A stretch of DNA of 64,000 bases from the NCBI RefSeq assembly GCF_029240175.1, contig NZ_JARBTM010000007.1:62001-126000 (forward strand), in the 5' to 3' direction. The notes under the pieces are model-generated. The model saw only the letters and a list, made by a program, of their open reading frames with translations, was not told where the DNA came from and did no database searches. This document shows, in pieces, positions 25,544 through 35,243 of this stretch. The position numbers were made by a program, and so were the translations under genes. Numbering within the stretch: position 1 is the first letter of the stretch; every line of letters starts with the position of its first letter. The stretch comes from Anaerosolibacter sp. (GTDB lineage: Bacteria > Bacillota > Clostridia > Peptostreptococcales > Thermotaleaceae).

Positions 25544-26269
25544 CTACATGGTATCACTATTCTTTTCTTGTGTCAATATTACGGGTATCTCTTTTAAGAT
25601 CTCAACTTTGTTTTTGGAAACCCTACAAGTATAGGCATAAAACTCCACGCCTGCTTTGGATGCTTCTTCTACCACTGCAGCAAATTGAGGATCCCTTTCC
25701 CGATTCGGCGTGAAATATAGGGCATCTTCCCGCTGAATAACAAATATGACAATTCCCCTCATATTTTCTTTCACCACATTCATTAGCTCAAAAATGTGCT
25801 TTCTACCACGCTCAGTGGGGGCATCGGGAAAAGAAGCGGCATGGTCTTCGCGAACATACGTCACACATTTGGCTTCAATAAACGCAAGCTCTTTTTCTCT
25901 GTTTAAGAGAAGATCAATACGGCTTTGTCCGTATTTGACTTCCCTTTTGAGAAAATCATAATCTTTTAGGTAGTCTATTTGATGATTTCGAAAAGCAGCT
26001 TCTAGGATGACATTCGGTAGCTTTGAGTCAATGGCTACCCAATAATTCTCCTTGCGCACCATCAATAAATCAAATTTTGTTTTTCGTTTTTCATCTTGAA
26101 TTGGTCTCACAATAACGCGAGTTCCCACAATCAGCAGTTCCTTCATTCGCCCTGTATTGGGCACATGGGCTTTGTGTATGGTGCCCTCCCATTGTATTTC
26201 AGCTAAAAAGCGATTGATTCTTTTTATAAATACAGCTTCATGTAGTGTGCCTTCTATATGTACTTTCAA
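25544..26269 (-). CDS. sfsA: SfsA family DNA/RNA nuclease-like protein
   Basis: Full-length SfsA (241 aa) with the N-terminal OB-like part (HVPNTGRMKELL) and a PD-(D/E)xK-like core: 'SRIDLLL' followed by 'AFIEAKCVTYV'. The FPDAPTERGRKH block is conserved in the family. Historically called sugar-fermentation stimulation protein; the biochemical role is poorly defined. TTG start at 26269 with GGAGG 7 nt upstream. Confidence 0.9.
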   Translation of the reverse strand: MKVHIEGTLHEAVFIKRINRFLAEIQWEGTIHKAHVPNTGRMKELLIVGTRVIVRPIQDEKRKTKFDLLMVRKENYWVAIDSKLPNVILEAAFRNHQIDYLKDYDFLKREVKYGQSRIDLLLNREKELAFIEAKCVTYVREDHAASFPDAPTERGRKHIFELMNVVKENMRGIVIFVIQREDALYFTPNRERDPQFAAVVEEASKAGVEFYAYTCRVSKNKVEILKEIPVILTQEKNSDTM

Positions 26270-26351
26270 GAATATGCCTCCAATTTCTAATGATTACTAT
26301 TTATTATACCAAATTCTATAGAAACGAAACCAAGATAAAAAATTCAAATGG

Positions 26352-26373
26352 GGGCAGACCTGTGTGTCTGCCC
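26352..26373. repeat. REP-like palindrome
   Basis: GGGCAGAC-CTGTGT-GTCTGCCC, an 8-bp stem with no gene-specific context. Similar in style to 8455-8474. Confidence 0.55.
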
Positions 26374-26393
26374 AAGGGAAGATATATAAAAAA

Positions 26394-26416
26394 GAGAACC
26401 CTTATAAAGAATTCTC
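26394..26416 (-). terminator. Terminator of the DUF1292 gene
   Basis: An imperfect GAGAA...TTCTC hairpin followed on the minus strand by TTTTTTATA. Confidence 0.65.
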
Positions 26417-26436
26417 ATTTTTATCTTGATACTATT

Positions 26437-26709
26437 CTATTCTTCTTCCTCTTCATCATACTCTTCGTTTTCTAACAAATCTTCGTAAGCAGCAGCTACG
26501 GCATCGAATTCTTCGTCGTTTTCTACACACTCTAATGTATATTTCCCATCTTCTTCAACCATTTTGAAGATAAATGCCTCTTCATCCTCTGCATCTAATG
26601 GCAATAGGATTGCGTACTCAGCCTCATTTACTTCTAATGTCGCGATAACTTCAAATTCTGTTTCCTTTCCATGCTCATCAAGGAGCGTTACAATGTTATC
26701 ATTTTCCAT
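26437..26709 (-). CDS. DUF1292 family acidic protein
   Basis: Small acidic protein of about 90 aa (MENDNIVTLLDEHGKETEFEV...; tail EEYDEEEEE). DUF1292 genes regularly lie between ruvX and fur in Clostridia; the function is unknown. I set the start at 26709 after GAGGTG. The ORF-track start at 26739 lies inside ruvX without a ribosome-binding site. Confidence 0.88.
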   Translation of the reverse strand: MENDNIVTLLDEHGKETEFEVIATLEVNEAEYAILLPLDAEDEEAFIFKMVEEDGKYTLECVENDEEFDAVAAAYEDLLENEEYDEEEEE

Positions 26710-26719
26710 TTTTATCACC

Positions 26720-27139
26720 TCATTTAGTATTATGGCCATCTAGATAGCCTTGTAAAATATATGTGGCAGCCACCATATCTATAACTTGCTTTCTCTTTTC
26801 ACGACGGACGTCGGCACTGATGAGTGTTCTTTCAGCGGCAACCGTCGTCAGTCTTTCATCCCAAAGAATGATTTCCAGCGTATTGAAACGTTTTTTAAGC
26901 CTTTCCACAAATTCCAATACTTTTTCTCCTTGGGGACCAAGAGTGCCATTCATATTTTTGGGTAGGCCGACAATCATCTTATGGACCTCTTTTTCCTTCA
27001 CCAATTCCTCTAGCCTTCTTAGGTCTGCTTTTATATTGGTTCTTCTGATGGTTTCTACCCCTTGTGCAGTCCAACCAAGAGCATCACTTACTGCAATGCC
27101 AATTGTTTTATCGCCTACATCTAAACCCATGATTCTCAT
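26720..27139 (-). CDS. ruvX: Holliday junction resolvase-like RuvX (YqgF)
   Basis: RNase H-fold nuclease implicated in 16S rRNA 5'-end maturation or recombination. [16 protein letters not shown] (metal Asp) is at the N-terminus, and [20 protein letters not shown] and [12 protein letters not shown] follow. Length is about 139 aa, typical. I set the start at 27139, because GAGGAAG precedes it; the ORF start at 27163 is upstream of that site. Confidence 0.93.
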   Translation of the reverse strand: MRIMGLDVGDKTIGIAVSDALGWTAQGVETIRRTNIKADLRRLEELVKEKEVHKMIVGLPKNMNGTLGPQGEKVLEFVERLKKRFNTLEIILWDERLTTVAAERTLISADVRREKRKQVIDMVAATYILQGYLDGHNTK

Positions 27140-27155
27140 ATATACTTCCTCATCT

Positions 27156-28106
27156 CTAAACAATTTTTATGCAGAAGTTTGGACAATAACTGCTGCAATA
27201 CCCGCATAAAACGCATTGATCTCGTTTCACAGAAATACCTTCTTCTGTTAACATCAGTGCGCCATGGCGACAATGGTCTATACATTTGCTGCACTTTTCA
27301 CACCAAAAGTCTATATGTAGTTTTCTTAAATGACTCGAAATACTGCTTTGTACAGCAGCAGGGACTTCTTTGCCGCTGAAAACCATGATGTTTGCCTGAA
27401 CTTCTTCCTTCGTTTGCATACCTACAGCAATAGAATCCAGCATAGGTAAATTTAATACAAATTGAAAACACTCAGCAGATGAATGGATTAAATTTCCACC
27501 GCCCAGGGGTTTCATGCCATAAATACCTTTTCCGCTTTCCTTGGCAATTACTAAGGCTTTCAGCATATCCTCCACTGGCCCATCCTGGATACCAAGACCA
27601 GCTTTATTGATGATCGGGTGAATCACATCAATTTCAGGCATTTTTGATGCAGCCTTTACAGCTTTGATTGTATGGGTCGAGATGCCCACTGCTTTTATTA
27701 TACCCTGTTCCTTCATTTTTAAGTAGTATTTCAACGCACCATCATGGCCTCGCAGGGTATGTTCACTTTCTTGCTCATGAAGCAAAAATATATCGAGGTG
27801 ATGTAAATCCATAGATGACAACGCCAAATCAACACTTTTTTTTGCAGTCTCTTCGTCATATGCATAGGATTTTGTAGCGATGATAATGGGGTTATCCTTA
27901 TAAAGGGTCAGGGCCCTTTTGATATGAGGATAAGTACCGTAGAGTTCTGCTGTATCGATAAAATTTACTCCTTGCCTGAAAGCTTCGGCAATGATTTCTC
28001 CGCCTGCTTCTGGACTAAGATTTGCTTGTAACGGCCCTACCGTTAGTCCGCCGAAGCACAGTCTTGATACCTTAATACCTGTATTCCCTAAAAATCGATA
28101 CTCCAT
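27156..28106 (-). CDS. Aldo/keto reductase with C-terminal 2x[4Fe-4S] domain
   Basis: N-terminal aldo-keto reductase barrel (about residues 1-250): [27 protein letters not shown] with the catalytic Asp and Tyr, a Lys in IATKSYAY, and a His in FLLHEQ. It ends in a ferredoxin-type domain with [11 protein letters not shown] and [11 protein letters not shown]. Such fusions in anaerobes couple Fe-S electron carriers to NAD(P)-type oxidoreduction; the substrate is unknown. It lies 3 bp from the upstream gene. Confidence 0.87.
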   Translation of the reverse strand: MEYRFLGNTGIKVSRLCFGGLTVGPLQANLSPEAGGEIIAEAFRQGVNFIDTAELYGTYPHIKRALTLYKDNPIIIATKSYAYDEETAKKSVDLALSSMDLHHLDIFLLHEQESEHTLRGHDGALKYYLKMKEQGIIKAVGISTHTIKAVKAASKMPEIDVIHPIINKAGLGIQDGPVEDMLKALVIAKESGKGIYGMKPLGGGNLIHSSAECFQFVLNLPMLDSIAVGMQTKEEVQANIMVFSGKEVPAAVQSSISSHLRKLHIDFWCEKCSKCIDHCRHGALMLTEEGISVKRDQCVLCGYCSSYCPNFCIKIV

Positions 28107-28109
28107 AGG

Positions 28110-30272
28110 CTATGGTCTCTGTTGTTCTTTGGGAATATAGAATGCCAAATACAGCATACTCATCACCAAGAATATGATCCCAGTGGCTGATGCCACAATC
28201 CCAGAATCATTTACTAAGAATCCTACGATACAGGCGACTACAATCCCAGACCAACCCAACGCTAAGTTAGGATACAGGGATGTAAGCTTATATAATGTAC
28301 CTACTGGTCTATAGATTAAGATTGCTATGATGAGGATAGCACTTAACAAAACCTTACTCCATATTGTAACACCAACAAGCTTTAAATTCATAGCTATTTT
28401 TCTCTTTATAATGAGAAATATAATGCCAGGTCCCTCAGTAACAATTTGTTGAATTGCCCCAGCAAGGTGGGATTTACTTCCTAGCAGATAGATGTCAATA
28501 AAAGCCATAAATGCTACTGCCGCCACAATTGCTGTCCCGATAAAGAAAAGCTGCTTGATGCCAATACGAACCTTAAATAACCTTAAGGATACAAATAGAA
28601 ATGCTGCTACAGCGGTCATGGTTCCACCCACATTGGCACCAAATCCCGGGTAACCAATGATGACAATGGTAACGAAAAAGATCGCTAAACACCAGACTTT
28701 ATTTACTTTGAAGCGGTCAAGGAGGGAAGTTGCAAAAACCAAGGTTGCTCCTATGAGTACGCCCATGTATTCATTTCCAATTCCATAGTATCTTGCCCCA
28801 ATGATTGGGTCATAACCGAGCAAAGAACTTTTAATCAGCGTGCCGTTTGTAGAGATGTCAATCAGCAGCCCTATGGTTGTAATAAGTGAAAGTAGCAATA
28901 TGCTGTCAATAGTTTCTTTTCGTATACTTTTGGTTGCATATGTGATGATCGTAGTGATGCCTATAAGCAGAATGAATGTCATCGCTAAATTGGTGCGCAC
29001 AAAGACTGGTAAAATCAGCAATACAAAAGGCGCAGTCATTGTACTTAGTAAAACATTTTTAAACCGATTTACCCATTTTGAATTTAATCGATCTTTAATT
29101 AAAATGATGATTAGGGCCAATATAGATACAATAATTTCAAAGATGGCAAAAGTTGACAATACAGGATATCTAAAATTTGAAGTTGCAACTGTCTTCGTAT
29201 TCAAATCTTGGATGTAGGTATAATTGTCAGTTTTAGGGATAACACGCAAGGTTCTGCCTGTCATTTCATCAGAAGATGTTTCCAAATAGTCCAATACAGA
29301 AGGACCAATATCCACGTTACCAACAATACCTTCTCTTCTAGTCGTATCAGATGTCATAACACCTTGACTGATCCCTGAACCATAGACAATGATTGGGGTT
29401 AGAGTATTTCCGCTTTTAATATTTTCGGCTGAAGGATAGGGTGTTACCAGTATAACTCTCGTGTTCTCAAGATCGATATCCGCTAAAATTGTATTTATAA
29501 ATCGGCTCATGTCTTGAAGTACAGTATGCTTATGTAACAAGTATCGTTCCTCAGTCATATGATTCTTGTATCTTTCTAAACGACTAATGTCCTCAAGATC
29601 CACTGTAACAAAATCTGCATGACTCCAAACAGCATGTATGGTTTCTCTATATTTATCATAATTTGATTTGATACCAAAGGGATACGTTGGGTCCACTAGG
29701 TTTAACCCTGGATCTACGGAACCATAATCTACAAATCCCATTTCATCCATTGCGATCAGCGGAGCTAATCGAACACGATTTTCGCTTGTATCTCCGTTGC
29801 CAATAGCAGCAGTTTTTAAGCCTGCCAGATGTAACGCTTTGCCAAGGGCTCCAGGAGCAGCACCATAATCGCCTAGCTCATTAAGGGCGATCAATTTAGG
29901 CATTTCAAGATTGATAATTCCCTGATTAGCTTCTATGGGTCCCAAACGTCTATGATAGATTTGGACATTTTCATTGTTAATATCCTCAAAAGCCGCAGCC
30001 TCTAACGAAGCTTCTGCTCTCACACCTGTACCAATGGTCATATAAGCTTTGATGCTATTTGCCCGTGTGGAGGTTCGATTGTTCATTAACGCAATAGCGC
30101 CGTCATCTACCATATCCTTCACAGAATCCATGCTATATAGATCCTCAAAACTTACTTCATTGATGGTGATAAGGAGAACCTTCTTGTTCTCTGTTCCATA
30201 AGCAAATTCTGAAGAAAAAAAGGCAAGTAAAACTAGACCTATCAAAAGTATTTTTAAAAACGATTTGTTCAA
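28110..30272 (-). CDS. Polytopic membrane protein with extracytoplasmic alkaline-phosphatase-like domain
   Basis: About 720 aa. A signal peptide precedes an extracytoplasmic domain to about residue 370 with alkaline-phosphatase-superfamily features (KVLLITINEVSFEDL; late VDIGPSVLDYL), though the usual metal-site His are not obvious. The C-terminal half has about 10 hydrophobic segments. I prefer the TTG at 30272 (MNKSFLKILLIGLVLL), because AGGTGG lies 8 nt upstream and overlaps the GTG start at 30284. It follows ireB directly and is probably cotranscribed. A role in envelope polymer handling is inference; I do not recognise a named family. Confidence 0.65.
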   Translation of the reverse strand: MNKSFLKILLIGLVLLAFFSSEFAYGTENKKVLLITINEVSFEDLYSMDSVKDMVDDGAIALMNNRTSTRANSIKAYMTIGTGVRAEASLEAAAFEDINNENVQIYHRRLGPIEANQGIINLEMPKLIALNELGDYGAAPGALGKALHLAGLKTAAIGNGDTSENRVRLAPLIAMDEMGFVDYGSVDPGLNLVDPTYPFGIKSNYDKYRETIHAVWSHADFVTVDLEDISRLERYKNHMTEERYLLHKHTVLQDMSRFINTILADIDLENTRVILVTPYPSAENIKSGNTLTPIIVYGSGISQGVMTSDTTRREGIVGNVDIGPSVLDYLETSSDEMTGRTLRVIPKTDNYTYIQDLNTKTVATSNFRYPVLSTFAIFEIIVSILALIIILIKDRLNSKWVNRFKNVLLSTMTAPFVLLILPVFVRTNLAMTFILLIGITTIITYATKSIRKETIDSILLLSLITTIGLLIDISTNGTLIKSSLLGYDPIIGARYYGIGNEYMGVLIGATLVFATSLLDRFKVNKVWCLAIFFVTIVIIGYPGFGANVGGTMTAVAAFLFVSLRLFKVRIGIKQLFFIGTAIVAAVAFMAFIDIYLLGSKSHLAGAIQQIVTEGPGIIFLIIKRKIAMNLKLVGVTIWSKVLLSAILIIAILIYRPVGTLYKLTSLYPNLALGWSGIVVACIVGFLVNDSGIVASATGIIFLVMSMLYLAFYIPKEQQRP

Positions 30273-30284
30273 AACGAATTCCAC

Positions 30285-30542
30285 CTACTTGTTTTCTAGA
30301 TATTTTTTAATTAATTCTTCTAAGAGTTCATCTCTTTCAAGCTGACGAATAAGGCTTCTTGCATTATTGTGACTCGTAATGTAGGTAGGATCTCCTGACA
30401 AGATATACCCTACTAATTGATTGATAGGATTATAACCTTTTTCTTTAAGTGCCTTATATACATTAACCAATATTTCCTCTGCTTCGTTCACTTTTTCTTT
30501 ATCCACATTAAATTTCATTGTAAAGTTAAACTTCTCACCCAT
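30285..30542 (-). CDS. ireB: IreB family regulatory phosphoprotein (UPF0297)
   Basis: Small cytoplasmic protein of 85 aa ([33 protein letters not shown]...[17 protein letters not shown]). In Enterococcus IreB is phosphorylated by the PASTA kinase IreK and modulates cephalosporin tolerance. The alaS-ireB-ruvX order is conserved in Firmicutes. AAAGGAG upstream of the ATG. Confidence 0.93.
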   Translation of the reverse strand: MGEKFNFTMKFNVDKEKVNEAEEILVNVYKALKEKGYNPINQLVGYILSGDPTYITSHNNARSLIRQLERDELLEELIKKYLENK

Positions 30543-30673
30543 GATATAAACCGCTCCTTTCCTATCTATTAGTATATTTCATTTATTCTCTACAATTATA
30601 CATAATCCTTTAATTATTTGAAAGCTTCTTTCCAAGATTCCTGTGTTAAACCTATGGATAATCGCGGAATGAA

Positions 30674-30703
30674 TAGACGAAGGATAGATCTATCCTCCGT
30701 CTA
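30674..30703 (-). terminator. Probable hairpin terminator after alaS
   Basis: A 30-bp near-perfect palindrome (TAGACGAAGGATAG and complement, one wobble pair) 13 bp after the stop. The 3' tract (TATTCATTCC) is only moderately T-rich, so read-through into ireB is likely. Confidence 0.5.
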
Positions 30704-30715
30704 TAAGTAGTCTGA

Positions 30716-33355
30716 CTATTTTACTTGTCTCTCAACCAGAACAGCTACTTCTTTTAAAGCTTCATCAATCTTGGATACATCCTTGGCACCAGCTTGAGCC
30801 ATATTTGGTCTTCCACCGCCGCCACCGCCGGCAATTTTAGCAATTTCTTTAATAATATTTCCTGCGTGTACACCTTGGTCAACCACATCTTGGGTAGCCA
30901 TGGCAAGGAAATTTACCTTGTCATTAAAGTCTGTTCCAAGTACGACAAGACCAGAACCCAACTTATCTCGGAGATGATCCCCTAAATTTCGTAAACTGTC
31001 CATATCTAGGCCTGCCAGCTTATGGACAACCACGTTAATTCCTTTGATTTGGTTTACATTGGATAAAATCTCGTCAACGGAACCTGTAGCCATTTTATTT
31101 TTTAATGTCTCTGCTTCTTTTTGTACACTTTTTAAATCATTTATTAGATTTTCTACCCTTGTTACGACCTCCTTTGGGGTTGTCTTAAGCAGAATAGATA
31201 CCTCTTTCAGTTTAGCTTCTTTTTCTTTAATATATTGATAAGCTTTTAATCCTGTTACCGCTTCAATTCTACGTATACCTGCTGCTACACCGCTTTCACT
31301 GATGATTTTAAACAAACCTATCTGACTGACACTTTGAACATGGGTGCCACCGCAAAGCTCCATGCTATAATCACCAATAGAAACTACCCGTACATGGTCA
31401 CCGTATTTTTCACCAAACAATGCCGTTGCACCCTTCTTCTTCGCTTCTTCAATGGCCATTTCAGATGCATCTACCTGTAGAGATTCGAGTATTTTCATAT
31501 TCACAATTTCTTCTACCCTTTCAACTTCTTCATCGGATAAAGGTTGGAAATGTGAGAAGTCAAATCTCAATCGTTCCGAGGTAACCATAGAGCCAGCTTG
31601 TTCAACATGCTGACCCAAAATACTTTTCAATGCTTTATGAAGCAAATGGGTAGCTGTATGATTTCTTGCAGTGCTAATCCTTGTTTCTCGGTCAACTTCT
31701 GTATGGATCATGACACCTGTTCCGATTTTTCCATCGATGATTTCACAGATGTGAAGGATACGATCATTATGCCCTTTTTTCACGTCAATGACTCTTGCTT
31801 TACAGGCTTCGTTCCATAGAACACCTTTGTCACCAGTCTGACCGCCACCCTCGGGATAAAACGGTGTCTTATCAAGAATAATCGTAACCTGATCGCCTAT
31901 GTTGGCTTCATGAACGATTTCACTCCCCTTCACCATGGCCAGGACTGTAGCAGGAAGGGTTAGGGTATCGTATCCATTAAAACTTGATTTAATCTGCTGA
32001 TCGAGTTGACTAAATACATCCTCTTTCCAGCCTTCACCTTCCATATCCTGACGAGCAGATCGGGCTCTTTCCCGCTGTTTCTCCATTTCTGCTTTAAATG
32101 AGTTTTCATCGACAGCCATTCTTTCTTCTTCAAGTATTTCTTTTGTTAGTTCTAATGGGAAGCCATATGTATCATATAGTCTAAAAGCCTGCTCGCCGGA
32201 TAATACTGTATGCCCACCCAACTTTAACTCTTCAATATAATTCTTCAATATCTCACTGCCCTGATCGATCGTTTCATGGAATCGTTCCTCTTCAATGCCT
32301 ATCACTTTATTGATATATTCACTTTTTTCCCTTAATTCAGGGTATCCATCTCCAGACACCTTTATCACACGTTCAACAAGAATATTTAAGAAATTATTCT
32401 TGATGCCTAGAAGCTTTCCGTGTCTCGCAGCTCTCCTTAAAAGTCGTCTCAAAACATAACCCCTGCCTTCATTGCTAGGCATGATACCGTCGCTGACCAT
32501 AAAGGTTACTGAACGAATGTGATCTGTGATAATTCGTATGGAGATATCTTTCTTCGGATCAACGCCATAGCTTTGTCCTGAAATTTCAACCACACCATCT
32601 AAAATATATCGAATTGTATCTACTTCGAAAATAGAATCCACATCTTGCATGATACATGCCACACGCTCAAGGCCCATTCCCGTATCTATATTAGGTTTTG
32701 GCAGTGGATTATAATTGCCTTGCTCATCCTTGTCATATTGGGTAAATACGTGATTCCAAAATTCTACGTATCTGTCACAATCACAGCCCGGCTTGCAATG
32801 GGATGAATCACAACCGTATTTCTCGCCACGATCGAAATAAATCTCTGAGCAAGGTCCACAAGGTCCTAATCCTATTTCCCAGAAATTATCTGCTTTGCCT
32901 AGCCTTACGATCCGTTCTTCGGGTACACCAATGGTTTTATTCCAGATTTCGTAAGCTTCATCATCATTTTCATATACCGATACCCATAACCTTTCAATAG
33001 GCATCTTTAGCCAGTCTGTAACAAATTCCCAACCCCACTTGATAGATTCATTCTTAAAATAATCACCAAATGAGAAGTTACCCAGCATTTCGAAAAATGT
33101 TCCATGACGTGCAGTTTTTCCTACATTTTCGATATCTCCTGTACGAATACATTTTTGGCATGTGACCATTCTCTTGTGTGGTGGTGTATCTACACCCATG
33201 AAGTAGGGCTTTAGGGGTGCCATACCTGAATTGATTAACAAAAGGCTTTTATCATTTTGCGGAACTAAAGGGAAGCTCGATCTTACCAAGTGGTCTTTGC
33301 CTTCGAAGAAGCTCAAAAATTTACTTCTTACTTCATTTAAACTCATTTTATCCAT
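30716..33355 (-). CDS. alaS: Alanyl-tRNA synthetase
   Basis: Class II aminoacyl-tRNA synthetase charging tRNA-Ala. The class II motif region (GMAPLKPYFMG) is N-terminal. The editing-domain zinc motif HTATHLLHKAL is near residue 565 with CGGTHV further on. DHHA1/C-Ala has GGGGGGRPNMAQAG near the end. Length is 879 aa from the ATG at 33355, preceded by GGAGG. The ORF start at 33382 lies in the leader. Expression is controlled by the T-box upstream. Confidence 0.97.
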   Translation of the reverse strand: MDKMSLNEVRSKFLSFFEGKDHLVRSSFPLVPQNDKSLLLINSGMAPLKPYFMGVDTPPHKRMVTCQKCIRTGDIENVGKTARHGTFFEMLGNFSFGDYFKNESIKWGWEFVTDWLKMPIERLWVSVYENDDEAYEIWNKTIGVPEERIVRLGKADNFWEIGLGPCGPCSEIYFDRGEKYGCDSSHCKPGCDCDRYVEFWNHVFTQYDKDEQGNYNPLPKPNIDTGMGLERVACIMQDVDSIFEVDTIRYILDGVVEISGQSYGVDPKKDISIRIITDHIRSVTFMVSDGIMPSNEGRGYVLRRLLRRAARHGKLLGIKNNFLNILVERVIKVSGDGYPELREKSEYINKVIGIEEERFHETIDQGSEILKNYIEELKLGGHTVLSGEQAFRLYDTYGFPLELTKEILEEERMAVDENSFKAEMEKQRERARSARQDMEGEGWKEDVFSQLDQQIKSSFNGYDTLTLPATVLAMVKGSEIVHEANIGDQVTIILDKTPFYPEGGGQTGDKGVLWNEACKARVIDVKKGHNDRILHICEIIDGKIGTGVMIHTEVDRETRISTARNHTATHLLHKALKSILGQHVEQAGSMVTSERLRFDFSHFQPLSDEEVERVEEIVNMKILESLQVDASEMAIEEAKKKGATALFGEKYGDHVRVVSIGDYSMELCGGTHVQSVSQIGLFKIISESGVAAGIRRIEAVTGLKAYQYIKEKEAKLKEVSILLKTTPKEVVTRVENLINDLKSVQKEAETLKNKMATGSVDEILSNVNQIKGINVVVHKLAGLDMDSLRNLGDHLRDKLGSGLVVLGTDFNDKVNFLAMATQDVVDQGVHAGNIIKEIAKIAGGGGGGRPNMAQAGAKDVSKIDEALKEVAVLVERQVK

Positions 33356-33414
33356 CGTATCATCCTCCAATTTTTTGATCATATTAAAAAGTTGTTAATT
33401 TTTAACAAAATAAT

Positions 33415-33670
33415 TACAAAAAAATACACTCTCATTCCTACATAAATATAGGGACGAGAGTATGCTCGCGGTACCACCCTACTTACCAAGTCATTGGTCA
33501 CTCTTTCAGTAAAATACCATGCAATCTAACGGTTGCAATCCGCTGGACGCTACTTAAGTTCGAGCCCAGTACTCCGAAGCTGCTTCTATAGACCATTATC
33601 AGAGATCTCCCAGCCATGGATCCCCTCTCTGAGGATAAAATATCTATATACTCCTCTTCATCATCGTATT
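33415..33670 (-). promoter_or_regulatory. T-box leader (tRNA-Ala type) of alaS
   Basis: The minus-strand leader has the stem I AGAGAG element, the T-box sequence AGGGTGGTACCGCGAGC at 33480-33464, and a terminator hairpin (ACTCTCGTCCCTA paired with TAGGAATGAGAGT) followed by TATTTTTTT at 33415-33463. Uncharged tRNA should stabilise the antiterminator. Alanine specificity is inferred from alaS; I did not fix the specifier codon. The 73-aa ORF in the track here is a shadow. Confidence 0.93.
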
Positions 33671-33690
33671 TTTCATATTCACTATAGAAA

Positions 33691-33719
33691 ATTATATAAA
33701 AATTAGTTTTATCTGTCAA
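33691..33719 (-). promoter_or_regulatory. SigA-type promoter of the alaS T-box transcript
   Basis: Consensus TTGACA, 17 bp, TATAAT on the minus strand, immediately upstream of the T-box. Confidence 0.88.
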
Positions 33720-33751
33720 TCATCATGTTTCTTTTTTCAGGAGATTCTGTA

Positions 33752-34972
33752 TTAGAAACGAACAATTAAGTTTATGATATGCTTTCCTACGATTTTTATA
33801 CTTGCTGCTATAGGCACTGCAAATAGCATACCAATAACGCCATACCATTCATTGCCAATTAGAAGGGATAATATAACCACAATAGGATGCAAGCCCACAC
33901 TGTCCCCTACTATTTTGGGTGATAAAACTGCGCTTTCTATTTGTTGGATGGTTGTAAAGGCAAGGATTACCCATATGGATTTGGCCGGTGTATCCAATAA
34001 CGCAATCACTACCGCCGGTATAGCGCCTATTATGGGTCCTACATAGGGAATAATATTGGAAACTCCAGCAATAAAGCCTATTAAAAAAGCAAAGTCTATG
34101 CCTAATATGAATAAGGCTACCGTACTTAACAAACCTACAATCATTGCTACAATAATTTGGCCTCTAATAAATTTGCTTAAAAGCTTATCGATATCTCTAC
34201 CGATATTGATACATTCCTCTCTACAAGTTTTAGGAATAAGAAATATTATTTTTTTCTTAAAATAGTCAGCATCCTTTAAGAAATAAAATGAGAATATGGG
34301 AATCAATGCTAAGGTAACGATATGGGAAAGCGTACCAATGATACTGTTTGTCAATTGCCTCAGAACATCGATAATTTCATATTCAATATTTACAATATTC
34401 CCTTCGATGACCTCTTTTACACCTGAAAGCTGGGGTGATATGTCATCTAGTTGCTTTATCCGCGTATATATTCGATTTACAAGCACATTGGTCTGTCTAG
34501 AGTATTGAGGTAATAAATCAATTAAGTTACTGATTTCTCTTGTAATCTTAGGTGTTATCGTAATGGATAGAAAAATGATAGCACTAATTCCAGCAGTATA
34601 CAACAATACGACTGCCCATATTCTTTTAAAGCCTTTTCTCTCTAAAAAATGGACCATGGGACTTAATAAATATGCGATGATTACAGCCCAGATCAAAGGT
34701 CCTAAGAATTGTGAGACGATTTTTCTATGATGATATATGAGTAGTACACATAAAACTCCTACAAGAAAAATACTCAGATAAAAGAAATGCTTCTTTTTCA
34801 ATGTAAGTTTGCTTTTGATATCAACAAATCTATTGCCTATATGTATCAGATAATAGATTGAAAAAATTAGAAGGATAGTAAAAAATATGCTCATCAACAG
34901 AAAAATACTTGCTATTAAATATGATGTTGGTTTTGAATACACTAAATCTATAACATTAAAAGCACTATTCAC
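33752..34972 (-). CDS. AI-2E family transporter (YtvI/PerM-like permease)
   Basis: Polytopic membrane protein of 406 aa with about eight hydrophobic segments. Typical family blocks are LGPLIWAVIIAYLLSPMVHFLERKG, GVSNIIPYVGPIIGAIPAV and SVGLHPIVVILSLLIG. Family members export small molecules or act as Na+/H+ antiporters; the substrate here is unknown. GTG start at 34972 with AAGGGTG upstream. Confidence 0.87.
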   Translation of the reverse strand: MNSAFNVIDLVYSKPTSYLIASIFLLMSIFFTILLIFSIYYLIHIGNRFVDIKSKLTLKKKHFFYLSIFLVGVLCVLLIYHHRKIVSQFLGPLIWAVIIAYLLSPMVHFLERKGFKRIWAVVLLYTAGISAIIFLSITITPKITREISNLIDLLPQYSRQTNVLVNRIYTRIKQLDDISPQLSGVKEVIEGNIVNIEYEIIDVLRQLTNSIIGTLSHIVTLALIPIFSFYFLKDADYFKKKIIFLIPKTCREECINIGRDIDKLLSKFIRGQIIVAMIVGLLSTVALFILGIDFAFLIGFIAGVSNIIPYVGPIIGAIPAVVIALLDTPAKSIWVILAFTTIQQIESAVLSPKIVGDSVGLHPIVVILSLLIGNEWYGVIGMLFAVPIAASIKIVGKHIINLIVRF

Positions 34973-35001
34973 GCGTAAACACCCTTTTCAAGTTATTGAA
35001 A

Positions 35002-35022
35002 AGCAGCTAATAAATTAGCTGC
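35002..35022 (-). terminator. Terminator after the small YtxH-like gene
   Basis: GGCAGCTAA-TTTA-TTAGCTGC followed by TTTTC on the minus strand, directly after the stop at 35029. Confidence 0.8.
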
Positions 35023-35028
35023 CTTTAT

Positions 35029-35211
35029 CTAGAACATATTCATAGCATTTGTCATGTTCATCATATTTGATGCATTTTTAATAACGTTATTACCTCTTTT
35101 CATCAACTTTTTTCGCTGACGGGGAGACATTTTGCTGAATGCATAAAGCCCAGCAGTTGCACCAATAATACCACCTGCGATAACACCTGTCATAAAATTA
35201 TCTCTCATCAT
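35029..35211 (-). CDS. Small YtxH-like membrane-associated protein
   Basis: About 60 aa: a glycine-zipper-like hydrophobic segment (FMTGVIAGGIIGATAGLYAF) followed by a basic stretch (SPRQRKKLMKRG) and a Met/Asn-rich tail. It resembles YtxH/DUF3918-type small proteins. Start ATGATG at 35211/35208 after AAAGGAG. Confidence 0.7.
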   Translation of the reverse strand: MMRDNFMTGVIAGGIIGATAGLYAFSKMSPRQRKKLMKRGNNVIKNASNMMNMTNAMNMF

Positions 35212-35243
35212 AAACACTCCTTTAGTGTTAGCTCTAGTTCTGA

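Noticed and set aside
33498-33719. 73-aa ORF upstream of alaS
   Set aside because: Lies entirely within the T-box leader. No ribosome-binding site or family resemblance.
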